Made by a program: the position numbers and the translations under genes
Source of the DNA: Oscillospiraceae bacterium
Lineage (GTDB): Bacteria; Bacillota; Clostridia; Oscillospirales; Ruminococcaceae
Assembly: GCA_017887325.1 (NCBI GenBank)
Contig: JAGHIE010000002.1
Span: forward strand, 124,001-188,000
Reading direction: 5' to 3'
DNA: 64,000 nucleotides
Shown: piece after piece, positions 53,079-62,830 of the stretch
How the letters are laid out: each line of letters starts with the position of its first letter
How positions within the stretch are numbered: the first letter of the stretch is position 1
The notes under the pieces: model-generated
What the model was told of the DNA's origin: nothing
Database searches by the model: none
The model's input: the letters and a program-made list of their open reading frames with translations, nothing else

Positions 53079-53507
53079 ATGAAAATAAAAATTAAATATT
53101 TTTCAAATGAAATTGACAAAATAAAAAAATTTGATAATGGTGATTGGGTAGATTTAAGAGCTGCAAAAACAATTACATTAAAAAAGGGTGAATTTGCATT
53201 AATACCATTAGGAGTTGCAATGCAATTACCAAAAGGATATGAAGCTCATGTAGTTCCTCGTTCTAGTACATATAAAAATTTTGGAATAATACAAACAAAT
53301 CACCAAGGTGTAATTGATGAATCTTATTGTGGCGATAATGACCAATGGTATATGCCAGTTGAAGCAAGAAGAGATACAACAATTAATGTAAATGATAGAA
53401 TTTGTCAATTCAGAATAATGGAAAAGCAACCTGAGATAGAATTTGAAGAAGTTGAAGAATTATCAAATACTGATAGAGGTGGCTTTGGTACATCTGGTAA
53501 ACAATAG
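53079..53507 (+). CDS. dut: dUTP diphosphatase
   Basis: Hydrolyses dUTP to dUMP, preventing uracil in DNA and supplying dTMP synthesis. The trimeric dUTPase motifs are seen: WVDLRAA (motif 1), [11 protein letters not shown] (motif 2), [20 protein letters not shown] (motif 3), DRICQFRIM (motif 4) and the C-terminal RGGFGTSGK (motif 5). 142 residues. ATG 53079 follows AGGTG; an upstream in-frame start inside nrdG is rejected. It follows nrdG by 11 bases, so it is expressed with anaerobic dNTP synthesis. Confidence 0.95.
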   Translation: MKIKIKYFSNEIDKIKKFDNGDWVDLRAAKTITLKKGEFALIPLGVAMQLPKGYEAHVVPRSSTYKNFGIIQTNHQGVIDESYCGDNDQWYMPVEARRDTTINVNDRICQFRIMEKQPEIEFEEVEELSNTDRGGFGTSGKQ

Positions 53508-53515
53508 ACAATAAT

Positions 53516-53549
53516 AAAAAACTACTGTAAAAATACAGTAGTTTTTTTG
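53516..53549 (+). terminator. Terminator of nrdD-nrdG-dut
   Basis: AAAAACTACTGTA pairs with TACAGTAGTTTTT around a four-base A loop, followed by more T. Strong intrinsic terminator. Confidence 0.92.
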
Positions 53550-53617
53550 TTATAATATTTACAAAACAAAATATAAATAGTAAAATATTGTTATGTTAAA
53601 GATGAAAGGTGATATGT

Positions 53618-54244
53618 ATGTTAGATATGCAAATAATTAACAAAACAATAGAAGCTTTAAACAAAAATAATTTTGATGCTTATTTTGTAGATAATAAAGA
53701 TAAAGCATTAGCACTTGTAGACTCTTTTATATCTAAAGATGATGTAGTAACATATGGTGGTTCAATGACTTTATTTGAAACAGGCATAATGAACTATTTA
53801 AAAAATAAAAATGATATTGAATTTTTAGATAGAAACAAAGAAGGCAATACACCTGATGATATTCAAAAAATATATCGTGAAGCTTTTACAAGCGATGTAT
53901 ATTTTACAAGCTCAAATGCTATAACAGAAGATGGATATTTATATAATGTCGATGGAAATAGTAATAGAATATCAGCAATGATGTTTGGTCCTAAGAATGT
54001 TATAGTTATAGCAGGATATAATAAAATAGTAAAAACAAAGCAAGATGCCATTGAAAGAGTTAGAAATTATGTAGCTCCAAAAAATGCACAAAGACTTAAC
54101 ATGAATACACCTTGTGTAAAAACTGGTAAATGTATGGATTGTATGTCTAAAGACAGAATATGTTGCAACTATGCTTTCTTTGGAAAACAAAGAATTGAAA
54201 AGAGAATTAAAGTAATAATTATTGGAGAAGAATACGGATATTAA
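53618..54244 (+). CDS. LUD-domain protein (lactate utilisation/DUF162 family)
   Basis: A 208-residue LUD-fold protein of the stand-alone type. Seen are NKNNFDAYFVDNKDKAL, VTYGGSMTLFETGI, FTSSNAITEDGYLYNVDGNSNR, GPKNVIVIAGYNKIV and a C-terminal Cys cluster GKCMDCMSKDRICCNY that recalls LutC-like family members. The LutA and LutB iron-sulfur partners are not in the neighbourhood, so lactate oxidation is not implied. ATG 53618 follows GAAAGGTGA by six bases. A TATAAT at 53551 with TG before it is the likely -10. Confidence 0.85.
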   Translation: MLDMQIINKTIEALNKNNFDAYFVDNKDKALALVDSFISKDDVVTYGGSMTLFETGIMNYLKNKNDIEFLDRNKEGNTPDDIQKIYREAFTSDVYFTSSNAITEDGYLYNVDGNSNRISAMMFGPKNVIVIAGYNKIVKTKQDAIERVRNYVAPKNAQRLNMNTPCVKTGKCMDCMSKDRICCNYAFFGKQRIEKRIKVIIIGEEYGY

Positions 54245-54255
54245 AAATATCTTAG

Positions 54256-56196
<1,941 letters not shown>

Positions 56197-56199
56197 ATA

Positions 56200-56236
56200 A
56201 AAATCTAATCACAAAATTGTGATTAGATTTTTATGT
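56200..56236 (+). terminator. Terminator of ligA
   Basis: AAAAATCTAATCACAA pairs with TTGTGATTAGATTTTT around a very short loop; the T-run continues the stem. Strong intrinsic terminator. Confidence 0.9.
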
Positions 56237-56243
56237 TTAATGG

Positions 56244-56272
56244 TTGCATTTATAATTAAAAAAAGATATACT
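56244..56272 (+). promoter_or_regulatory. Promoter of the DivIVA-like gene
   Basis: TTGCAT (56244-56249) and TATACT (56267-56272) with a 17-base spacer, 40 bases before the ATG. Confidence 0.7.
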
Positions 56273-56311
56273 TTATAAGGTATATTATTTAAAGAAAGGA
56301 TATAGAGAATT

Positions 56312-57214
56312 ATGGATAATCAAAGTTTTAAAAAATCTGTATTTGGCGGATTTGATAGAGATGAAGTTTTAGACTATGTTGATAAAATAACAATGGAATA
56401 TAAAGAAAAAATTGACAATTTAGAAGTTCAAATAAGAAAAGATACAGCACAAAAAACTCAATTACAAGTTGACTTAGATGAAGCAAATAAAAAATTAGAA
56501 ATTGAAAAAAAAGATAATGAGAGAACACAACAACTAAATGTAGACTTAGGCAAAAGAATAAAAGTTGTTATGGCTGAAAATGAAGAATTAAAAGCAAATT
56601 TAGATAATCATAATACTGATTTAGAACTAAAATTAAAAGAAACACAAGAAGAATTAGCAGATAAAACAGAAAGATTATTAGGATATACAAGACTCGGTAT
56701 AAATGCAGAAAAAGTAATGAAAGATGCAGAAGAAAGAGCTAGAGTTGTAACATCAAAAGCTAATAATCAATCTGCTCAATTGCTATTAAAAGCAAATGAT
56801 GAAGCAAAATCTATTGTAGAAAATGCAAAAAAAGAATCTGAAAAAATTAGACAAGAGCTAAAAGAATACTGTATAAAAACAAAAGATGAAATGAAAGACA
56901 TAGAAGCTACTTTGTCAAATATTAAATCTGAAGCTCAAAAAGAAGCTGATTTAATAATTAATCAAGCAAAAGAAAAAGCAGCTAAAATTGATGTAATAAC
57001 AAAGGAAAGACTTGATAAAGTAAATGCAGAAATAGAAAAATATAATCAATACATACTTCAAAATAAAAAGAATATGTTAGAAATGTTTAAATCTATTACT
57101 AATAGTTTACAAAATCTACCAGATGAAGTTTTTGAAAAAGTAGATTTTGAAAGTTTATCATCACAAACAAATACATCTACAAATCAAACAGAAGAAGTCA
57201 ATAAACAAAACTAA
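56312..57214 (+). CDS. DivIVA-domain coiled-coil protein
   Basis: The first 60 residues carry the DivIVA lipid-binding start, SFKKSVFGGFDRDEVLDYVDKI, followed by a long, nearly unbroken coiled coil to about residue 265 and a Ser/Thr/Asn tail. 300 residues is longer than Bacillus DivIVA. Such proteins bind curved membrane at poles or septa and recruit partners. It does not sit in the usual ylm-divIVA-ileS cluster, so it may be a second DivIVA paralogue. It precedes the fumarase-type beta gene by about 12 bases. Confidence 0.85.
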   Translation: MDNQSFKKSVFGGFDRDEVLDYVDKITMEYKEKIDNLEVQIRKDTAQKTQLQVDLDEANKKLEIEKKDNERTQQLNVDLGKRIKVVMAENEELKANLDNHNTDLELKLKETQEELADKTERLLGYTRLGINAEKVMKDAEERARVVTSKANNQSAQLLLKANDEAKSIVENAKKESEKIRQELKEYCIKTKDEMKDIEATLSNIKSEAQKEADLIINQAKEKAAKIDVITKERLDKVNAEIEKYNQYILQNKKNMLEMFKSITNSLQNLPDEVFEKVDFESLSSQTNTSTNQTEEVNKQN

Positions 57215-57226
57215 GAGGTGTATCAC

Positions 57227-57784
57227 ATGGCTGAATATAAAATAAATACAAAAGATTTAAAGCAATATACTGATAAACTAAAAACTTTTGATAGAGTATT
57301 ATTGAGTGGTGTTATATATACAGCAAGAGATGCAGCTCATAAAAAAATTATGGAGTTAATAAATAATAATCAAGAATTGCCATTTAAACTAAATGGAGCA
57401 ACTATATATTATGCAGGTCCAACTCCATCTCCAGAAAATTTACCAATAGGCTCATGTGGTCCTACTACATCTGGTAGAATGGATGTTTTTGCTCCAAAGC
57501 TACTAGATTTAGGATTATTATGTATGATAGGCAAAGGTGAGCGAAACGATGAGGTTAAATCTGCCATAAAAAGAAACAAAGGTTTATATTTATGTGCAGT
57601 AGGCGGAGCTGGAGCTTTAGCATGTAAATCAATAAAATCATGTGAAGTAATCGCTTTTGAAGAACTAGGATGTGAATCTGTAAAAAAATTAGAGATAGAA
57701 AATTTTCCATTAATTGTTGCTATAGACAGTGAAGGTAATGATATTTTTGAAATGGGAAAATCAATGTATTTGAATTCTAAATAA
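57227..57784 (+). CDS. Fe-S hydro-lyase beta subunit (fumarase/tartrate dehydratase type), orphan
   Basis: The 185-residue product matches the C-terminal (beta) half of class I fumarase: LLSGVIYTARDAAHKKIMEL, ATIYYAGPTPSPENLPIGSCGPTTSGRMD, MIGKGERN and LYLCAVGGAGALACKSIKS. In two-subunit enzymes this partner completes the active site around the alpha subunit's 4Fe-4S cluster. No alpha subunit gene lies beside it; DivIVA-like and MATE genes flank it instead. ATG 57227 follows GAGGTG. Substrate (fumarate, tartrate or other) is not certain. Confidence 0.85.
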   Translation: MAEYKINTKDLKQYTDKLKTFDRVLLSGVIYTARDAAHKKIMELINNNQELPFKLNGATIYYAGPTPSPENLPIGSCGPTTSGRMDVFAPKLLDLGLLCMIGKGERNDEVKSAIKRNKGLYLCAVGGAGALACKSIKSCEVIAFEELGCESVKKLEIENFPLIVAIDSEGNDIFEMGKSMYLNSK

Positions 57785-57816
57785 GAATTAATATTTTTAT
57801 TTTTTTGAGGTGATTT

Positions 57817-59172
57817 ATGTTTAAAGGCTTATTCAATGACAAACAGTTATACAAAATGATTTTTTCAATAGCTATTCCCATAGCATTGCAAAACTTATTA
57901 GTATTCTTAACACAAATGCTTGATACCATAATGCTTGGTGAATTAGGAGATGTTCCTTTAACAGCTTCTTCTTTAGCAAATCAAGTGTTTTTTGTCTATT
58001 CACTATTCATTTACGGACTAGCAGGTGGGGCTGCTGTTTTAACTTCTCAATATTGGGGAAAAAGAGAGATAAAACCAATAAAGACTATAGTAGCAACTGT
58101 TGTAAGATTAGTAGTATTAGTTGGCATATTGTTATCACTAATTGTATTTTTATTTCCAAGACAAATTATGATGATTTTTACAAAAGATACAGCAGTAATA
58201 GAAGCTGGTATTGAATATTTAAGTATAATATTTATCATGTATTTGTTTTTTGGATTATCCAGCATGATTACAACACTATTTAGAAGTGTAGAGGTTGTAA
58301 AAATCGCTGTTATGTCAAATATTGTTTCACTTATTACTAATGGATTTTTAAACTATGTGTTTATCTTTGGTAAATTCGGTGCTCCAAGAATGGAAATTAG
58401 AGGCGCTGCTCTAGCTACTGTAATTGCAAAAATAGCAGAAATAACTATTGTATTAATATATGTATTTTTTGTAGATAAAAAGCTAAAATTCAGATTAAAA
58501 GATATTTTTGCAAATGATAAATTACTCAACAAAGATTTATTAAAATATTGTTCACCAGTTGTAATCAATGAATTAGCTTGGTCTTTAGGTATTACAATGC
58601 AATCCGTTTTATTTGGTAGAATAAGTACCAATGCAGTATCTGCTAATACAATTATAGGTGTTGTACAACAACTAGCAACACTAGTAATTTTTGGTGTAGC
58701 AAATGCATCAGCTGTTATAATTGGTAAAACTATAGGCGAAGGAAAATTAGAACTAGCTGAACAAAGAGGTAAAACAATAAAAACACTATCTATCTTAATG
58801 GGTATAGTTGGTGGTATTGTTATATTGTTAAGCAGAAATGTAATGGTTGATTTTTACAATGTATCAGTAGAAACAAAAGAACTTGCAAAACAAATGCTAG
58901 TTATAACTGCTTTTGTAATATTCTTTGTATCAAATTCTGGTGTTGGTATAGTTGGAATATTAAGAGGTGGTGGAGATACAAAATTCTCTTTATGGCTAGA
59001 AATTATATCTTTATGGTTAGTGTCTGTACCTTTAGGATTTTTAGCAGGTATGGTATTTAAATTACCAGTAGTTGTAGTATATGCTTTGTTCAAATCTGAT
59101 GAAGCTGTAAAATCAGTTGTATGTTGGATTAGAATTTCTGGTACTAAATGGATAAGAGATGTAACTCGATAA
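57817..59172 (+). CDS. MATE-family efflux transporter (second)
   Basis: A 451-residue, 12-helix MATE transporter. FSIAIPIALQNLLVFLTQMLDTIMLGELGD and the mirrored CSPVVINELAWSLGITMQSVLFGR region mark the two halves; VGIVGILRGGGDTKFS is also typical. It is only distantly like the MATE gene at 27194. GAGGTGA precedes the ATG. Substrate unknown; the gene is 32 bases after the fumarase-type beta gene and is followed by a strong terminator. Confidence 0.9.
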   Translation: MFKGLFNDKQLYKMIFSIAIPIALQNLLVFLTQMLDTIMLGELGDVPLTASSLANQVFFVYSLFIYGLAGGAAVLTSQYWGKREIKPIKTIVATVVRLVVLVGILLSLIVFLFPRQIMMIFTKDTAVIEAGIEYLSIIFIMYLFFGLSSMITTLFRSVEVVKIAVMSNIVSLITNGFLNYVFIFGKFGAPRMEIRGAALATVIAKIAEITIVLIYVFFVDKKLKFRLKDIFANDKLLNKDLLKYCSPVVINELAWSLGITMQSVLFGRISTNAVSANTIIGVVQQLATLVIFGVANASAVIIGKTIGEGKLELAEQRGKTIKTLSILMGIVGGIVILLSRNVMVDFYNVSVETKELAKQMLVITAFVIFFVSNSGVGIVGILRGGGDTKFSLWLEIISLWLVSVPLGFLAGMVFKLPVVVVYALFKSDEAVKSVVCWIRISGTKWIRDVTR

Positions 59173-59205
59173 AAAGTGTGGTATATACCACACTTTTTTT
59201 ATATA
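59170..59205 (+). terminator. Terminator of the MATE gene
   Basis: AAAAAGTGTGGTATA pairs with TATACCACACTTTTT with almost no loop, followed by further T. A second, wobble-containing inverted repeat (TATAAAAATGCA...TGCATTTTTATA, about 59201-59250) follows directly. Confidence 0.88.
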
Positions 59206-59300
59206 AAAATGCAGGATTTAACATTTAAGTCTTGCATTTTTATATAAAAAATAATAAAATTATAGTTGAATAAAAATATCATAAAAGAAGGAAATATCGT

Positions 59301-60182
59301 ATGGGTAATAATATTTTATCACATATATCTAAACGAAAAGAACATCTATCCAAAGGTCAAAAGATGATAGCTGAATATATACAAAATCACTATGATAAAG
59401 CTGCATTTTTAACAGCTTCAAAATTAGGTAGTGTAGTAGGTGTTAGTGAATCAACTGTTGTAAGATTTGCTTATGAATTGGGATATGATGGCTATCCAGG
59501 ACTACAAAAAGCATTACAAGAAATGATAAGAAACAGACTAACATCTGTACAAAGAATAGATGTAGCCAATGAACAAATAGGTAATGAAGAAATACTTGAT
59601 AAAGTATTAAATTTAGATATTGAAAGAATAAGAAAAACTATAGAAGAAACAAATAGAGATGATTTTAATGGTGCAATAAACTCCATTTTAAAAGCTAAAA
59701 ACATATATATAATAGGTTCAAGAAGTGCAGGAACTCTTGCAAGTTTCATATCATTCTATTTTAATTTAATGTTCACAAATGTAAAATTAATTCAAACAGT
59801 TACAACAGCAGAAATGTTTGAACAAATCCTAAGGGTATCAAAAGGAGATGTAATGATAGGCATAAGTTTTCCAAGATATTCAAAACAAACTTCTTCTGCA
59901 TTAAATTTTGCCCATAACAATGGTGCAACAGTAATTGCTATAACTGATAGCAAACATTCTCCTATTGTAAAAGATAGCGATTATTTTTTACAAGCTCGAA
60001 GTGACATGGCATCTTTTGTAGATAGTTTAGTAGCACCTTTAAGCTTAATAAATGCTCTGATTGTAGGTGTTGGATTAAAAAAATCAGAAGAATTAAAATC
60101 AACTTTTGAAAAACTAGAAAAAATATGGGATGAATATGAAGTATATGAGAAAGCTGAGGAAACAATAAAATATGGCGAGTAA
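59301..60182 (+). CDS. MurR/RpiR-family transcriptional regulator
   Basis: A 293-residue regulator with an N-terminal helix-turn-helix domain (LSKGQKMIAEYIQNHYDKAA, VVGVSESTVVRFAYELGYDG) and a C-terminal SIS phosphosugar-binding domain (NIYIIGSRSAGTLASFIS, VMIGISFPRYSKQTSSALNF, VIAITDSKHSPI). Family members usually sense a phosphosugar and control sugar catabolism, but the adjacent gene encodes a flavoprotein, so the target is unclear. It overlaps that gene by 11 bases. Confidence 0.9.
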   Translation: MGNNILSHISKRKEHLSKGQKMIAEYIQNHYDKAAFLTASKLGSVVGVSESTVVRFAYELGYDGYPGLQKALQEMIRNRLTSVQRIDVANEQIGNEEILDKVLNLDIERIRKTIEETNRDDFNGAINSILKAKNIYIIGSRSAGTLASFISFYFNLMFTNVKLIQTVTTAEMFEQILRVSKGDVMIGISFPRYSKQTSSALNFAHNNGATVIAITDSKHSPIVKDSDYFLQARSDMASFVDSLVAPLSLINALIVGVGLKKSEELKSTFEKLEKIWDEYEVYEKAEETIKYGE

Positions 60183-61422
60183 TGAAAGGATAATTGTAAT
60201 AGGAGCAGGTCCAGCTGGTATGATTTCAGCACATACAGCAGGACTTTATGGTAAAGAAGTTTTAATTATTGATAAAAATGAAAGACTTGGAAGAAAATTA
60301 CTTATTACTGGAAAAGGTAGATGTAATATTACAAATAATTGTGATGTAAATACAATTATAGCTAATGTAACATCTAATAATAAGTTTTTATACAGTGCAG
60401 TAAATCAATTTACACCACAAGATACTATAAACTATTTTGAAAATGCTGGGTTAAGTGTGAAGACAGAACGAGGCAACAGAGTATTTCCAGAAAGTGATCG
60501 AGCAAAAGATGTTGAACTTGTATTGGAAAATAACATAAAGTCTGTTGGTGTAGAAATACTAACTCAAACAGTAACTAAAATTTTAGCTGAAGATGGAAAA
60601 GTATATGGTGTGGAATGTGCAGATGGCAAAACATATGAAGCCGAAAGCGTTATAATAGCTACTGGTGGAAAATCTTATCCTCTAACAGGCTCTACTGGAG
60701 ATGGATATAAATTTGCTCAAAGTGTTGGTCACAACATAATAAAACCTAAAGCATCACTAGTTCCAATAGTTACAAATGAACAATGGTGTAAAAAAGCTCA
60801 GGGCTTATCTTTAAAAAATGTTACAGTTAGTTTATTTTACAAAGACCAAACAAAACCAATATTCAGCGAATTAGGTGAGATGTTATTTACACATTTTGGC
60901 GTATCTGGTCCGTTAATATTAAGTGCTTCTGCACATATACGAAAAGGAAAATTTGAGGACTATAAACTAAAAATTGACTTAAAACCTGCATTAAGTGATA
61001 AACAATTAGATGCAAGAATTTTGAGAGATTTCTCAGAAAACACAAATAAAGATTTTGGAAACAGTTTAGGTAAATTATTACCTAAAAAGCTAATTCCAAT
61101 AATAATAAAAATGAGTAAAATACCATTTGATATGAAAGTAAATCAAATAACAAAAGAAATGAGACAACACTTATGCTCATTGATAAAAGGTCTTGAACTT
61201 ACAGTCAAAGAATTCAGACCAATAGAAGAAGCTATAATAACAGCAGGTGGGGTAGATGTATCTGAAGTTAATCCTAAAACAATGGAATCTAAAAAAGTCA
61301 GTGGATTATATTTTGCTGGAGAAGTTCTAGATTTAGATGCATATACCGGTGGATTTAATTTACAAATAGCTTTTTCCACAGGATATGTCGCAGGATTATC
61401 AAGTGCAGGATTTAATTATTAG
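60172..61422 (+). CDS. BaiN/YhiN-family NAD(P)/FAD-dependent oxidoreductase
   Basis: The 416-residue flavoprotein belongs to the HI0933/YhiN (BaiN/RdsA) family: VIGAGPAGMISAHTAGLYG (FAD), GRKLLITGKGRCNITNNC, RVFPESDRAKDV, IIATGGKSYPLTGSTGDGY, and the ending GLYFAGEVLDLDAYTGGFNLQ. Its physiological substrate is not settled for most members. The ATG at 60172 lies 11 bases inside the RpiR gene with GAGGAA upstream. It is separated from cmk by a promoter and hairpin, though in many clostridia it heads the same cmk-plsC-ispH cluster. Confidence 0.92.
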   Translation: MASNERIIVIGAGPAGMISAHTAGLYGKEVLIIDKNERLGRKLLITGKGRCNITNNCDVNTIIANVTSNNKFLYSAVNQFTPQDTINYFENAGLSVKTERGNRVFPESDRAKDVELVLENNIKSVGVEILTQTVTKILAEDGKVYGVECADGKTYEAESVIIATGGKSYPLTGSTGDGYKFAQSVGHNIIKPKASLVPIVTNEQWCKKAQGLSLKNVTVSLFYKDQTKPIFSELGEMLFTHFGVSGPLILSASAHIRKGKFEDYKLKIDLKPALSDKQLDARILRDFSENTNKDFGNSLGKLLPKKLIPIIIKMSKIPFDMKVNQITKEMRQHLCSLIKGLELTVKEFRPIEEAIITAGGVDVSEVNPKTMESKKVSGLYFAGEVLDLDAYTGGFNLQIAFSTGYVAGLSSAGFNY

Positions 61423-61432
61423 ACACAAACAG

Positions 61433-61461
61433 TTGTTTTTATATTCAATTTGTAGTATAAT
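61433..61461 (+). promoter_or_regulatory. Promoter of cmk-plsC-ispH/rpsA
   Basis: TTGTTT (61433-61438) and TATAAT (61456-61461), 17-base spacer. The predicted start falls at the beginning of the hairpin at 61465. Confidence 0.72.
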
Positions 61462-61464
61462 GAG

Positions 61465-61493
61465 GGATAAGTATATACAATATATACTTATCC
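61465..61493 (+). terminator. Perfect 13-bp hairpin at the predicted cmk transcript start
   Basis: GGATAAGTATATA and TATATACTTATCC form a perfect 13-bp stem around CAA, followed by TATTATTTTTATA. It can serve as terminator for the upstream flavoprotein gene; because it also follows the cmk promoter directly, it would form the 5' end of that mRNA. Confidence 0.65.
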
Positions 61494-61524
61494 TATTATT
61501 TTTATATAAGGAGAGTTGTAAAAT

Positions 61525-62190
61525 ATGAGAGCAGTTGCAATAGATGGGCCAGCAGGAGCTGGAAAAAGTACCATTGCAAGAAGAACAGCTTTAGAATTTG
61601 GATTTATTTATGTTGATACAGGAGCTTTATATAGAACTGTGGCTTATGCTGTATCAAAAAACAATATAGAAACAAATGATGTTGAAAAAATAGAAAAGTT
61701 ATTAAGCGAAATAAAAATTGAACTTAAATTTATAAATGGAGAACAACGAGTTTTCTTAAATGATGTAGATGTATCAGATGAAATACGCTCACCAGAAGTT
61801 TCAATGAAAGCTTCTGAAGTATCATCAATAACACAAGTAAGACAATACCTATTTTCATTACAAAAAGATATTGCAAAAAATAATGATGTTATAATGGACG
61901 GACGAGATATAGGTACAGTTGTACTTCCTAATGCTGATGTAAAAATTTATTTAACAGCAACATCTCAAGACAGAGCAAAAAGAAGATATGATCAACTATT
62001 ATCTCAAGGTATGTCAGTAGACTTTGACAATTTGGTAAAAGAAATTGAACAAAGAGATTATAGTGATATGAATAGAGAAATATCACCATTAAGAAAAGCT
62101 GATGATGCTATTTTAGTAGATACAACAGGAAATACATTAGAAGAATCTATTTCCTTGTTAACAGAAATTATAAGAACAAATTTAAAATAG
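61525..62190 (+). CDS. cmk: Cytidylate kinase
   Basis: Phosphorylates CMP and dCMP. The 221-residue protein has P-loop GPAGAGKST at residues 8-16, DTGALYRTVAY, DGRDIGTVVLPNADVKIYL (phosphate and nucleotide binding) and RRYDQL. AGGAG lies upstream of the ATG. First gene of the cmk-plsC-ispH/rpsA operon, an order common in clostridia. Confidence 0.96.
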   Translation: MRAVAIDGPAGAGKSTIARRTALEFGFIYVDTGALYRTVAYAVSKNNIETNDVEKIEKLLSEIKIELKFINGEQRVFLNDVDVSDEIRSPEVSMKASEVSSITQVRQYLFSLQKDIAKNNDVIMDGRDIGTVVLPNADVKIYLTATSQDRAKRRYDQLLSQGMSVDFDNLVKEIEQRDYSDMNREISPLRKADDAILVDTTGNTLEESISLLTEIIRTNLK

Positions 62191-62206
62191 TTTGGAGTTT
62201 TGAAAT

Positions 62207-62830
62207 ATGTCAGCTTTTTATAAAATAGGTAAAGTAGTATGTAATATATTCTGTGCTTTATCTTTTAAAATAGAAGTTAGTGGAACAGAAAACCTACCAA
62301 TAGAAAATGGATTTATATTAGCTTCTAATCATTTAACAGAACTAGACCCTCTATTTATAGCCATAAGAATAAAAAGACAGCTAAATTTTATGGCTAAAGC
62401 AGAATTATTTAAAAATAAAATAGGTGGAGCTATAATAAAAGGACTAGGAGCTTTTCCTGTTGAAAGAGGTACTGGAGATACAAGTGCTATAGATAAAGCA
62501 ATAGACACTGTAAAATCCGGAAATGTTCTAGCCATATTCCCAGAAGGCACACGCTCAAAAGATGGTGAATTAAAAAGATTTAAATCTGGAGCAATAGTTG
62601 TAGCTTCACAAACTGGAGCAGACATTATACCAACAGCTATATATATAAAAGATATATCAGATGGGAAAAAATTAAGATTTAGATCAAAAGTTGTTGTTAA
62701 ATATGGTAAATTAATAGAAAACAAAGAATTACACATAGATATGGAAAATCCTTCCACAATAAAAAAAGCTGGAACAATAGTTAGAGAAGCTGTAGCTAGT
62801 TTATTGGAGGAAAGTAAGAATGAACAATAG
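62207..62830 (+). CDS. plsC: 1-acyl-sn-glycerol-3-phosphate acyltransferase
   Basis: Adds the second acyl chain to make phosphatidic acid. The HX4D catalytic motif is His42...Asp47 in NHLTELDP, followed by PVERGTGD and FPEGTRSKDGELKRFKSGA (glycerol-phosphate binding). 207 residues. GGAG lies 9-12 bases before the ATG; ispH overlaps its last 11 bases. With plsX at 7348 this covers two of the three phosphatidate steps; plsY is not in the window. Confidence 0.95.
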   Translation: MSAFYKIGKVVCNIFCALSFKIEVSGTENLPIENGFILASNHLTELDPLFIAIRIKRQLNFMAKAELFKNKIGGAIIKGLGAFPVERGTGDTSAIDKAIDTVKSGNVLAIFPEGTRSKDGELKRFKSGAIVVASQTGADIIPTAIYIKDISDGKKLRFRSKVVVKYGKLIENKELHIDMENPSTIKKAGTIVREAVASLLEESKNEQ

